A stretch of DNA of 64,000 nucleotides from Saprospiraceae bacterium (GCA_016717105.1 JADKGF010000015.1:97294-161293); one strand, 5' to 3'; positions 21,994 through 32,327 are shown, counted from the first letter of the stretch. The notes: generated by a model from the letters alone, not told the origin. Translations and numbers: made by a program.

Positions 21994-22723
21994 TTAACTT
22001 GGGTTTTTGCTCATTGCTTCATCAAGTAATATATTGATTATTTTCGAAGCATTAGTTATAAACAAATGTGCAATCTCACTACCTAATCCAGCGTTTGCAT
22101 GCCTTGGATCCAAGCCGGAAATGCCATCTTCTATAAGAGAAGTAGGGCGATCTTGGGGCAAGAGTGACAAATCTACTGACTCAGGGTCATAAAATAATTG
22201 CAGCGAAGTTTCACCCAACGCTGAATGATTGGCTTCAAGCATGTGTATTGGTAAAATATCAAATTCCGCTAAGGTCCAAAATCTGTGAGAAGGGTATAGT
22301 AATGCAAAGTCTTGACTGACTTGACGCAATATATTTAAATGTGGTTCACCCGCATGTCCCGACAGACAAACGATAACCTTAAAACCTGCATCGATCAATT
22401 GATGAAAATATTCAACACACGTTTGTAGTATAAGTGACTCTGAGAATTCTATACTATGCTTTAAAATCAACACCGGGATAAGATTTGATGAGGTTTGCCG
22501 CTTGATAAATAGGTGGTAATACCAATCCTCCACATGCTTTAGCAAGATCTATACATAGATTATATGCCTTAATGCTGTCTAAACCTACAGGATTGTGATA
22601 ACTATGATATTCTAAAGCACCCCAAGGTAGATAAACGATAGGATAATAACGTTGAATATTTTCAATTTTATCAGGTCTCGATTGATGGTATAAGGCCCAT
22701 GGTTTTGTATTTTTATCGCTCAT
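21994..22723 (-). CDS. Creatininase-family amidohydrolase (one frameshift)
   Basis: The start is the ATG at 22723, 7 bp after the dioxygenase stop; a longer frame to 22777 would overlap that gene. The N-terminal part has the metal-binding motif LPWGALEYHSYHNPVGLDSIKA, and the C-terminal part, in another frame, has VIVCLSGHAGEPH and NHSALGETS. The frames join near 22460 (TTTTAAAG) by losing one base, giving FKHSIEFSES. The family hydrolyses cyclic amides (creatinine, 3-dehydro-mycofactocin and similar). Its substrate in a rhamnose operon is unknown. Confidence 0.8.
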
Positions 22724-22730
22724 AAGATCT

Positions 22731-23555
22731 TTATTCCCATGCTTTGCTATAAATGATTGGATTCTGGTTTTCATCATTTAGATAGTCTCCAATATTTAGA
22801 TTGGTTATTTGCTCATCAGATAGTATATTTTGTGTGCCGTTGAAGGTGACATCATGTGGCATATATACACAAGTCATCGCTCGCCTTGTTCCATTGGTCA
22901 TATTTGCACCAGCAGCGTGTAAGGTAAGACCATTATGGAAGGTACAGCTGCCCGCCTTCAATTCTGCCTTTACTGGTTTTTTAAATTTGTAATCTGGATA
23001 CTTTTTGAAGATGTCACCAATATTAGTACTGATACCTGGTTCTTCGAGTTTTGTGTGTTGATGTGAGCCTGGCATAAAATACATACATCCATTATCCACG
23101 GTTACATCTTCTAATGCAACCCATATGCTCAGCGCCTCTCTGTTGTTAAAAGACCAAAAAGGTGTATCTACATGCCATGCGGTAGGATTTGCCCAAGGTT
23201 GTTTTACCAAAGACTGATCATGCCAAATCCGTACAGCGTCAGTTTGCATAAGCTGACTGGCCATTTTGCCGATACGTTTATCAGTAATGATAGACTTAAC
23301 ATCTTCGTTGGACTGCCATAGATTGATTATTTGATCAAAAACATTTCCAAAATATGTAGCTTCTTTATTTATGCCATCATCTTGGCCAGTTTTAATTTCA
23401 GAATGGATGAATTTTCGGCCATTTCTTTCTAAAAGGGCTTTTTGTATTGCAATATTCCAAAATTCTAATTCTTGGCTGTTCAGAAAATTATTAAGAATGA
23501 GAAATCCATTCTCCCTGTAATCCTGGATTTGTTCGTTTGTCAATTCGAAATTCAT
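22731..23555 (-). CDS. Phytanoyl-CoA dioxygenase (PhyH)-family Fe(II)/2-oxoglutarate enzyme
   Basis: The 274-residue protein has the facial triad: WHVDTPFW (His128, Asp130) and the distal His213 in TLHAAGANMTNGTRRA, with Arg224/225 placed to hold 2-oxoglutarate. It is the first gene of the minus-strand operon read from the operator region at 23642-23661. PhyH-like enzymes hydroxylate many small molecules; no substrate can be named. The context suggests modification of a methylated or decorated sugar or an aglycone released with rhamnose. Confidence 0.87.
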   Translation of the reverse strand: MNFELTNEQIQDYRENGFLILNNFLNSQELEFWNIAIQKALLERNGRKFIHSEIKTGQDDGINKEATYFGNVFDQIINLWQSNEDVKSIITDKRIGKMASQLMQTDAVRIWHDQSLVKQPWANPTAWHVDTPFWSFNNREALSIWVALEDVTVDNGCMYFMPGSHQHTKLEEPGISTNIGDIFKKYPDYKFKKPVKAELKAGSCTFHNGLTLHAAGANMTNGTRRAMTCVYMPHDVTFNGTQNILSDEQITNLNIGDYLNDENQNPIIYSKAWE

Positions 23556-23641
23556 TTTTTAATATTTAGGTTAATTTGTTAAAAATCAATTTGTTAAAAA
23601 TATCATTATTAAAAATATAAATAATGCCCATCTTTTTATTG

Positions 23642-23680
23642 CAAAAATACACAAACGTTTGTTTAAAATGTATAAATTTG
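23642..23680. promoter_or_regulatory. LacI-type operator between two divergent -7 elements
   Basis: The perfect palindrome CAAACGTTTG is at 23652-23661. To its left, the minus strand has TATTTTTG (plus 23642-23649) facing the PhyH operon; to its right, the plus strand has TAAATTTG (23673-23680) facing the receptor. The left half repeats the layout of 3785-3804, including the two-base gap. One bound repressor could control both directions. Confidence 0.75.
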
Positions 23681-23712
23681 CAACAAATAATTTCGACTGT
23701 TAATGGAATTAT

Positions 23713-26662
23713 TTGATCTATTTTATTAAAAACCATATTAAATTGTCGGTTGTAGTGGCTTTTTCAAAAAATATTATCCTTTTTATTAGTGCAAACGTTT
23801 GTGTTATTTACTGTTTATTGGGACAGTCACCAGGTTTACATGGATATATTTACGATAAGGAAACTTCAGAGCCTTTAATTGGTGCCAGCATCCTACTCGA
23901 AGGCACAAGTTTTGGCTCTGCCACCGATATTACTGGAAACTACCACATTTCAGGTATTCCTGTGGGTACTTATAATTTACAGATATCTTATTTAGGGTAT
24001 GAGAATCTGAATGAAAAGGTGGAAATCTTACCCGATTTAACGAAAGAAATGAATTTTTATTTAAGTTATAGTGGAGTTCAGTTCGGAGCCGTCACTATTA
24101 CTGCCCAAGCCAAAGGACAAGCCAAAGCAATAAATGATCAATTGAATTCAAATGTAATTAAAAATGTCATTGCTTCTGAAAAAATTCAGGAATTGCCGGA
24201 TGCCAATGCTGCGGAGACTATCTCTAGGTTGCCAGGCGTTTCTGTGCAAAGAACTGGTGGAGAAGGAAGCAAAGTTGTAGTGAGAGGGCTTTCACCAAAA
24301 TATACATCTATGATGGTCGAAGGCGTCAATATGGCAACAAGTGAAAATGACAGAAGTGCTGATATTAGTGCCATTTCTCCTTATTCACTTGGCGGCATAG
24401 AGTTGCTTAAAGCTATTACCGCAGACAAAGATGCTAATTTTGTAGGAGGCTCTATTAACTTTATTTTGCAGGAAGCAAAAAATAACTGGCATGCCAATAT
24501 TATTATGCAAGCTGGGTATAATGGACTAAAGAAATCTGTAAATGATTACTTATTTACGGGTAGTATTTCCAATAGGTTTTTCAATCAGCGATTCGGAGTG
24601 TTTGCACAAATCAATGCCGAAAACAGGAATAGAAGCTCCAATGATCAAGGTGCTACATACAATATTCGCGAATTAGATGGTAATAAGAAAGAAATTCATA
24701 CCACCAATCTCATACTTTCAGATATATATAGGCAAACAAAAGATTAGGGCAACTTTGGTTTTAGATTATGAAATAAAGGATGGAAAAATATTTTTGAAAA
24801 ACTTCTATAGTAGTGGTGCCACAGACATCAATAGGTACAATGAGGTTTACAATCTTGCAAATACCAATCGCACCTTCAGTCACGAGACATATCAAGAAAA
24901 TTATAACAATAATGCGCTAAACAATATTTTGTCTTACGAGCAGCGATTTGGCAAAATGTTAATACAATCTACATTTGCCAATTCTTTTTCTAATAAGAAT
25001 GTGCCATCCAATTTTTCATTCATTTTTGAACAAAGAAATGCCATAAAATCTGAAGTTCTAAATAGTATCATTCCACCATATGATTTATTGAATTATACTG
25101 TGGTTGATGATAGCAATAGTTTTTGGAAACCATAAACGAAATATCGAGTAAAACTGAAGAAAAGCAAAATTCATTTACAGTAGATTTGCAGTATGATCGG
25201 AGTTTATCAAAACAAATTTCTGGATTCCTAAAATTCGGAGGTAAATACCAGAATAAAAATCGCTTTTATGATAAAACCCATTATTTCGGTCGATTGAGGC
25301 TCAATAGTGGGCAGCAAGCAAAAGATGCCATCCTTACAGCTTATCCCGAGTTTCAAAATGTGGTACCTTTAGGAAGTACAAGTTTGCCTTTTTCGATTTT
25401 TGCGAATACAAATTTTGACCATGGCAACTACTTGGATGGTGAATATGCATTGGGTGCTGTAGCAGAAGTGGGAATTTTAAACAACGTCTTGGATATCATA
25501 AAGCACAACGTTGGAGAAGGCGAATTTCAAACATTTGGGTTACACCAATATTTTTCTGAACGTGAAGATTATGCTGGTGAAGAATCCCTTTACGCTGGTT
25601 ATATCATGTCTGAAATTAATATTGGCACTAAAATTAAGTTGATACCAGGTTGGAGATATGAAAATAATACAACGACATATAATGGACCTTATGGTGATGC
25701 AACAGCTACGGCTTTCCCAGAATTAAACTATTATTTTATAGATACTACGGTCACAAGAAGCAATAGCTTTTTACTTCCTATGATGCATGTTCGGTATAAG
25801 CCATTCTCATGGTTTGATGTCAGAATAGCCTACACTCACACACTCTCTCGCCCAAGTTATTTCCAATTTACACCAAGGCAGGATATATTGTCTGAAGTGG
25901 TGATCTTGAACAATCATCAATTACAGCCTGAATATTCTAAAAATATAGATGTATATCTCTCATTTCGTGATAATAAATTAGGGTTATTTACACTTGGCAC
26001 ATTTCACAAGAAGATAGGAAATATGATTTTTGGATTGGACCGCAGAGTAATCCTTGATCCCAAGGAATATAATCTACCCGAGAGCACAAAAAATAGGGTC
26101 ATATTCACTCAAGCAAATAATGACAGAGTGGCAGCACTCAATGGTATTGAAATTGATTGGCAGACACACTTTTGGTACCACCAGGCTCCTGAAAGGCTTG
26201 GTGATAAACCTAAATTATACGCATATTTATTCAAAAGCAGATTATCCACGCACTGTTATTGAACTCGGCAAGTTGGATCCAGTGACTTTTATGAGAGAAC
26301 AACTCAATATTGACTCATACTTAACAGACCGATTAGTGGATCAACCAAATGACATTTTTAATTTCCAGATAGGATATGATTATAAAGATTTTTCAGTCAG
26401 GATTTCTACATTATACCAATCGCGGGTTTTTAAAGGTACCAATTTCTATCCGGAACTTACCCAATTTACAGAAGCATATAATAGGTGGGATATGTCTTTT
26501 AAACAAAGTCTGCCGCTGAAAGGATTTAAGGTATTCTGCAATCTCAATAATCTGACAAATGCGTCTGATAGAAACAGAATATCAGGTGCGCCGTGGAATA
26601 CAAAAATACAGCAATACGGAAGATCAATTGATTTAGGTGTAAGATTTGAGTTTGAAAAATAA
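23713..26662 (+). CDS. TonB-dependent receptor, paralogue of the one at 4128 (about three frameshifts)
   Basis: The open frame begins at a TTG at 23713; removing one T at about 23712-23714 would instead use the ATG at 23703. A hydrophobic leader ends near CLLGQ, followed by a carboxypeptidase-regulatory-like domain (GYIYDKETSEPLIGASILLEG) and a plug with IQELPDANAAETISRLPGVSVQRTGGEGS. The barrel continues through frame changes near 24735, 25126 (A3 run; FWK then TINEISS) and 26196, ending RSIDLGVRFEFEK. Sequence motifs match the receptor at 4128 (VTAQA, DANAAET, GGEGSKV, YTHTLSRP). It would import a related glycan. A second LacI-type palindrome lies inside the leader at 23792-23801. The beta-helix partner begins 11 bp later. 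Confidence 0.87.
23792..23801 (+). promoter_or_regulatory. Second LacI-type palindrome, inside the receptor leader sequence
   Basis: CAAACGTTTG occurs again exactly 140 bp from the copy at 23652-23661, here within codons for ANVCV of the receptor leader. A downstream auxiliary operator that allows looping or a roadblock is plausible. Confidence 0.6.
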
Positions 26663-26673
26663 AATTTTAAGTA

Positions 26674-28338
26674 ATGAACAATAATTTTTTCTATTTATTA
26701 ATCGCATTTTTATTCTTAATCTACCTTCCAATCGCACAAGGTCAAGACACTTTGACTGTGGAGCCATTTACACAAGATGGAGAATTGAATTTGGTCAGAA
26801 CAATACTTGGGGACACATCTGAAAATGGTCAAAGAGCCAATTTACAAAGAGTATACCGCCTGAAAAGGGGCGCAATTTATCTAATGGATCAAACAATATT
26901 TGCGGATTTTCCTATAAGAATGGTTTCAGAAAATGATCCTTCAAAGCGACCTGCTATGCTCGTCAGAGGTAAGTTTGCCACAGGTGACCCTATAAAAACA
27001 TTTTTTACTTTTACGAAAGATGGACTTGAACACAGTTTTTCTGATATTATATTTAATGGCGTGGACGAAGAGAGGCAATATATGGCGCAGTGGAACAGGG
27101 GATTGAAAATTTCGGGATCAAATATTTCGCTGACATTACAAAAATGTATCATGAATGCTTGGGCTGGCCTTTTTTTGGAGATAACCGGTGATGACGCTTC
27201 TCTGTATATACGAGATAGCAAATGGAGAAATGGAGTAGGCTCACAGGCACCACCATGGGGCGCACAGCAAACCGTTTTTTTTGCTAAGTATATCAAAAAT
27301 CTTATAGTAACTAATAATACTTTTTTTAATACAGGTGGCTTTTGGTTATTTCAAGAGGATGGTATCGCTGAAAATGTAATAGTAGAACATAATACGCTTT
27401 TTACATCCGCTATAGATTTGCATAGAATGCGTGATTTGGTAAATGCAAAATTTAGAAGTAACATTTACTATGGTACGCACGCTTATGGTCAATCCCCTTC
27501 AGAATTGGCCGCAGCTTGGTTTGATAAAGATAAACAAGTGATTTCTATGTTTTCTATTGACACCACAGGATCTGATCTCTTAAAATCAAAGAGCTTGAAA
27601 GAATCGGATAAAAAAATCACATGTTCCCACAATGTATATTTTTCACCCAAAATTATGACAGATTGGTGGAGTGCTAATCCAACGCTTAATAAACCTATTT
27701 GGATGCATTCGCGCACCCAGAATATGTTCAATGATAATAGTACTTACCCATATCTTGTAGAAATGGAAAACAGCAATCAGAATCCAAATTTTGTTGATAC
27801 ACAAATGGAAAATTGGGTAGTAACAGAACTCATAAAATACTGTGATAATACACGTAAAAGTAAACCACTCTCTAACAGAAATTACGATGTCTTTAAAGGA
27901 ATACAGGATGTGTTAATGGTGCCATGGCCACTGCCCGAAAATTTGGTATATACCAATGCTGAAATGTTGGTTGGTGGTCATGATGGTTTACCTGTTGGTG
28001 ATCTCAATTGGTATCCTGACCAGCGTAAACTTTATCAAGAAACAATGGTCAATGTTTCAGACACAGGGATTGCCGAGAATTTGGATATGATTCAATCTAT
28101 CACACCAAATCCGTCCAATGATAGAATTTTAGTGGCATTTAATGAAGATATATTTAAAAAAGAAAGTGACATTTTGATTATAAATTCAGAAGGTAAAACA
28201 ATTTGGCGTAGTTCTATTAATTTAAACTCAACTTTTGAACCAATTCATATTGATATTACGAGTTTTAATGCTGGAGTCTATTATTTAAGAGTAGAAACAA
28301 AAAATGGTACTGAAACCAAAAAATTTGTAAAACTTTAA
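26674..28338 (+). CDS. Secreted beta-helix protein with T9SS sorting domain, receptor partner (intact)
   Basis: This intact 554-residue paralogue of the protein at 7015 has a signal peptide (cleavage after IAQG), the shared block ANLQRVYRLKRGAIYLMDQ, and beta-helix turns (LTLQKCIMNAW, LIVTNNTFFNTGGFW, VIVEHNTLFTS). A shared block LPVGDLNWYPDQ occurs before the C-terminus, which is a T9SS type A domain (SITPNPSNDRILVAF to TKKFVKL). It should reach the cell surface through the type IX system. The receptor plus beta-helix pairing is repeated in the island, implying a joint job in glycan capture. No catalytic residues are recognised. Confidence 0.87.
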   Translation: MNNNFFYLLIAFLFLIYLPIAQGQDTLTVEPFTQDGELNLVRTILGDTSENGQRANLQRVYRLKRGAIYLMDQTIFADFPIRMVSENDPSKRPAMLVRGKFATGDPIKTFFTFTKDGLEHSFSDIIFNGVDEERQYMAQWNRGLKISGSNISLTLQKCIMNAWAGLFLEITGDDASLYIRDSKWRNGVGSQAPPWGAQQTVFFAKYIKNLIVTNNTFFNTGGFWLFQEDGIAENVIVEHNTLFTSAIDLHRMRDLVNAKFRSNIYYGTHAYGQSPSELAAAWFDKDKQVISMFSIDTTGSDLLKSKSLKESDKKITCSHNVYFSPKIMTDWWSANPTLNKPIWMHSRTQNMFNDNSTYPYLVEMENSNQNPNFVDTQMENWVVTELIKYCDNTRKSKPLSNRNYDVFKGIQDVLMVPWPLPENLVYTNAEMLVGGHDGLPVGDLNWYPDQRKLYQETMVNVSDTGIAENLDMIQSITPNPSNDRILVAFNEDIFKKESDILIINSEGKTIWRSSINLNSTFEPIHIDITSFNAGVYYLRVETKNGTETKKFVKL

Positions 28339-28364
28339 TTTTTTAAAACATTAAATATTTAAGA

Positions 28365-31300
28365 ATGATGAAATCTTTTTTACAAAAATTTAATCTTTTG
28401 CTAATGCTGTTTATTTTCAGTTTTAGCTCTTATGGACAAACAAAGGTCGAAAGTTATTCTGAAAACTTCAGTGCAACTATAAACTTAGACTTATGGCGAC
28501 CAAACAAAATAGCGCATGCTGATGGGCGCGCAGCATTTGAGACCAGTCAAGTAAGTGGTGTATTAAGATCAGTGGTTGATCAAGTGAACTTTTATGATGG
28601 TCAACTCCTGAACTTTACAGCCAATGAAAATATCATCATCGATATGAGTGGCAATCCATACGTCACTTTTGATGTAAAAGTACAGCCAGGTGCCGCATAT
28701 TTGACCACAGTAGCTGGCGTAGTAGATACAACGAAGATAGACAGTGTACCATTTTTGGTATCACCATGGGGACCAGATACAGCAGGCGTATTGAAGCGTC
28801 AGTTTTTGGCAATCAACAAAAAAGTACCAGCAGATGGCAAGTGGCATACGATCAGATATGATATCTCTAGCCACAAAGGACTTCCAGATTTCAATGGTAC
28901 AGTTTTGGGCAATGATTTGACCAAGGTGAATGCGATACTATTAGAAAATGTAGTATGGCCAGGTAGACATGCATTTAGTATGGATCTGGACAACTTCAAG
29001 ATAGGAGAATCAGCAGCGCCACCGACTGTAGTGACAAGCTACAAAGAAGACTTCAATGCAGCTGTTGACCTGAATTTATGGCGACCAAACAAAATAGCGC
29101 ATGCTGATGGACGTGAAGCATTTGAGACCAGTCAAGTAAGTGGTGTATTAAGATCAGTGGTTGATCAAGTGAACTTTTATGATGGTCAGTTCCTGAACTT
29201 TACAGCCAATGAAAATATCATCATCGATATGAGTGGCAATCCATACGTCACCTTTGATGTAAAAGTACAGCCAGGTGCTGCATATTTGACCACAGTAGCT
29301 GGCGTAGTAGATACAACGAAGATAGACAGTGTACCATTTTTGGTATCACCATGGGGACCAGATACAGCAGGCGTATTGAAGCGTCAGTTTTTGGCAATCA
29401 ACAAAAAAGTACCAGCAGATGGCAAGTGGCATACGATCAGATATGATATCTCTAGCCACAAAGGACTTCCGGATTTCAATGGTACAGTTTTGGGCAATGA
29501 TTTGACCAAGGTGAATGCGATACTATTAGAAAATGTAGTATGGCCAGGCAGACATGCATTTAGTATGGATCTGGACAACTTCAAGATAGGAGAATCAGCA
29601 GCGCCACCGACCGTAGTGACAAGCTACAAAGAAGACTTCAATGCAGCTGTTGACCTGAATTTATGGCGACCAAACAAAGTAGCGCATGCTGATGGACGTG
29701 CAGCATTTGAGACCAGTCAAGTAAGTGGTGTATTAAGATCAGTGGTTGATCAAGTGAACTTTTATGATGGTCAGTTCCTGAACTTTACAGCCAATGAAAA
29801 TATCATCATCGATATGAGTGGCAATCCATACGTCACCTTTGATGTAAAAGTACAGCCAGGTGCTGCATATTTGACCACAGTAGCTGGCGTAGTAGATACA
29901 ACGAAGATAGACAGCGTACCATTTTTAGTATCACCATGGGGACCAGATACAGCAGGCGTATTGAAGCGTCAGTTTTTGGCAATCAACAAAAAAGTACCAG
30001 CAGATGGCAAGTGGCATACGATCAGATATGATATCTCTAGCCACAAAGGACTTCCGGATTTCAATGGTACAGTTTTGGGCAATGATTTGACCAAGGTGAA
30101 TGCGATACTATTAGAAAATGTAGTATGGCCAGGCAGACATGCATTTAGTATGATCTGGACAACTTCAAGATAGAGAATCAGCAGCGCCACCGACTGTAGT
30201 GACAAGCTACAAAGAAGACTTCAATGCAGCTGTTGACCTGAATTTATGGCGACCAAACAAATAGCGCATGCCGATGGACGTGAAGCATTTGAGACCAGTC
30301 AAGTAAGTGGTGTATTAAGATCAGTGGTTGATCAAGTGAACTTTTATGATGGTCAGTTCCTGAACTTTACAGCCAATGAAAATATCATCATCGATATGAG
30401 TGGCAATCCATACGTCACTTTTGATGTAAAAGTACAGCCAGGTGCCGCATATTTGACCACAGTAGCTGGCGTAGTAGATACAACGAAGATAGACAGCGTA
30501 CCATTTTTTGGTATCACCATGGGGACCAGATACAGCAGGCGTATTGAAGCGTCAGTTTTGGCAATCAACAAAAAGTACCAGCAGATGGCAAGTGGCATAC
30601 GATCAGATATGATATCTCTAGCCACAAAGGACTCCAGATTTCAATGGTACAGTTTTGGGCAATGATTTGACCAAGGTGAATGCGATACTATTAGAAAATG
30701 TAGTATGGCCAGGTAGACATGCATTTAGTATGGATCTGGACAACTTCAAGATAGGAGAATCAGCAGCGCCAACAGCACCTACACAAAATAAAACAATACC
30801 TGTTGTGAAGAATAAATTCTGGGCAGAATGGAAGGTATCACCAACTCATGTGCCACTTAATGGTGGAACAGGTTTGGGTCAAGGAAATGTAGGAACATGG
30901 GGAGACATGGGTGTCATTGTTCGATTTAACCCAGATGGAAAAATCGATGCTTATAATGGCTCTGGCTATACTGCCTTAAACGAAGTAGAGTATAAAAAGG
31001 ATGAGATTTATACAATAGAAGTTATAGGTGATGTGGTATCAAAAACATACAATGTTAGAATCAAAGAAGGTGTTTCTGAATGGGTTGAAATAGGTAAGGA
31101 TTTTGTATTCAGGTCAACTACTTCGCAAGATGAATTTAATTTTATGGCCATGCATATAGATGAGAATACTGCATTTGGTGGTGTGCCTGAGGCAAGATTG
31201 AGAGCATCTTTCCTTTCAGATGATTACACATTAGGCACCATAATCTTCATGGTTCAGAAATAGGATTAACTGGAACACACATAATCAAATGCAAAGCAAT

Positions 31301-31937
31301 GCCGACTGCAAATAAAATCAATGCTGGTTATTCTTTGAGCGCAAATAATCCTACACAGCCATTGGCTTGGGGAGTATTATAGTACGATTATACGCTTCAA
31401 TACAGATGGATTAATAGATGTAAGAGATGGTGTCACTTATAATGCAGATGCAAGTATGGCTTATATTGCTAATACCATCTATGATATAGAAATGAAAGTG
31501 GATAAAGCTGAATAAAGTATAGTGTTTCTGTCACTCCACAAGGCGGAAGTACAGTTATATTAGCGAAGGATTATGATTTTAGAGTAGCAGCTGACAAACT
31601 GGATTATGTCGAAAAAACGATATTAACAGGTACTAATTTTGGTGGTGCTAAGGGTGATTTAATTATTACAGATTTCAGTTATACGGTCAGTACTCATGAC
31701 TTGAAAGAAGTAGTTGCTTTTGATGTACATCCTAATCCAGCATCAGAATCGATATTAATTAAGAGTAACGATAATATTGATTTTGTGACACTTACAACAT
31801 TAAATGGTGTAATCATCAAGTCAATTCCAGTTAAAGGAAATCAAGTATCAATAGATTTGAATAATTTTGTGCCAGGAATTGTATTAGTAAAAGTACAATC
31901 TGCAAATGTTAGTGCTAAGAAACTAATTATACATTAA
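28365..31937 (+). CDS. Secreted T9SS protein with four near-identical 195-residue repeats and two ConA-like domains (many frameshifts)
   Basis: After a signal peptide (MMKSFLQKFNLLLMLFIFSFSSYGQ) come four tandem units beginning SY-E-F and LDLWRPNK, each ending with MDLDNFKIGESAAP. The unit looks like a beta-sandwich carbohydrate-binding module (GNPYVTFDVKVQPG, GKWHTIRYDISS, DLDNFKIG), though I cannot name a family. Two concanavalin-A-like domains follow (GVIVRFNPDGKIDAYNG; RFNTDGLIDVRDG), then a T9SS type A domain (VHPNPASESILIKS to AKKLIIH). The reading frame holds through copies 1 to 3 and breaks at 30152, then repeatedly through copy 4 and the first half of the tail; every change is a run-length difference. 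It probably forms a multivalent surface glycan binder serving the receptor pair 26 bp upstream. Confidence 0.78.
28452..29036 (+). repeat. Tandem repeat, copy 1 of 4 (585 bp)
   Basis: First copy of the 585-bp in-frame unit of the protein at 28365. It differs from copy 2 by only scattered substitutions, for example CAACTCCTG against CAGTTCCTG, and the first 40 bp are more divergent. Confidence 0.92.
29037..29621 (+). repeat. Tandem repeat, copy 2 of 4 (585 bp)
   Basis: Second copy, in frame and uninterrupted, used as the reference for comparing copies 3 and 4. Confidence 0.92.
29622..30204 (+). repeat. Tandem repeat, copy 3 of 4 (583 bp)
   Basis: Third copy, nearly identical to copy 2 but lacking single G residues near 30152 and 30172, which breaks the frame at its end. 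Confidence 0.9.
30205..30770 (+). repeat. Tandem repeat, copy 4 of 4, with several one-base indels
   Basis: Fourth copy. Relative to copy 2 it lacks an A near 30260, has an extra T near 30507, and lacks a T near 30556, an A near 30572 and a T near 30631. All lie in runs of the same base. The final PTVVT is replaced by the start of the ConA-like region. Confidence 0.9.
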
Positions 31938-31984
31938 TAAATTTTATAATGTATTAAAATTGAAATAATTAATGACTTTTATTC

Positions 31985-32022
31985 AAAACCCTGATTTCAT
32001 AATTTGAAGTCAGGGTTTTTTA
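31985..32022 (+). terminator. Rho-independent terminator at end of rhamnoside island
   Basis: AAAACCCTGA (31985-31994) pairs with TCAGGGTTTT (32010-32019), with a 15-base loop and a T run continuing to 32021. It lies 48 bp after the T9SS repeat protein and marks the end of that operon. Confidence 0.88.
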
Positions 32023-32327
32023 AAGGTTTTATTTAGCGATGATTTAGCCAAAAGTATTGCATGCGAATAATTCAATATTTTCTTAACGTTACAAAATTAA
32101 TAATTTTATTAGGGTTATGTTTGCTGGTTTAATAAAATAATGATTGTTTTTAAAGCCTAAAAGTAGGGACCTTAGTACTGCCAAAATTCCAACTAATTTA
32201 TAATTCTAACAGTTTTTACAAGATGTTTGAGTGTACTTTTAAAAGTATTCAAAAACGTTTTGGATAGAAATTCAGACGCATGACTTCTCCAAAGTTAAAA
32301 TGGCATGCATTTATCTTTTATTTTCAT

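Noticed and set aside
26889..27296. 135-codon minus-strand open frame inside the intact beta-helix gene
   Set aside because: The plus-strand 554-residue protein is uninterrupted and homologous to a paralogue; the antisense frame has no features.
4128..28338. Naming the receptors SusC and the beta-helix proteins SusD
   Set aside because: The plug motifs fit the TIGR01782-like group, and the partner proteins have beta-helix strands and T9SS domains, not the helical TPR fold of SusD.
28799..30205. Identical minus-strand open frames of 66 codons, spaced 585 bp apart
   Set aside because: They are antisense shadows of the tandem repeats, not separate genes.
28452..30770. Repeats considered as a CRISPR array or mobile element
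   Set aside because: The unit is 585 bp, in frame with a secreted protein, with no short repeats, spacers, transposase or terminal inverted repeats.
32254..32263. AACGTTTTGG-like sequence considered as another LacI-type operator
   Set aside because: The symmetric core CAAACGTTTG is not kept and it is in the thiamin receptor upstream region, unrelated to the rhamnose genes.
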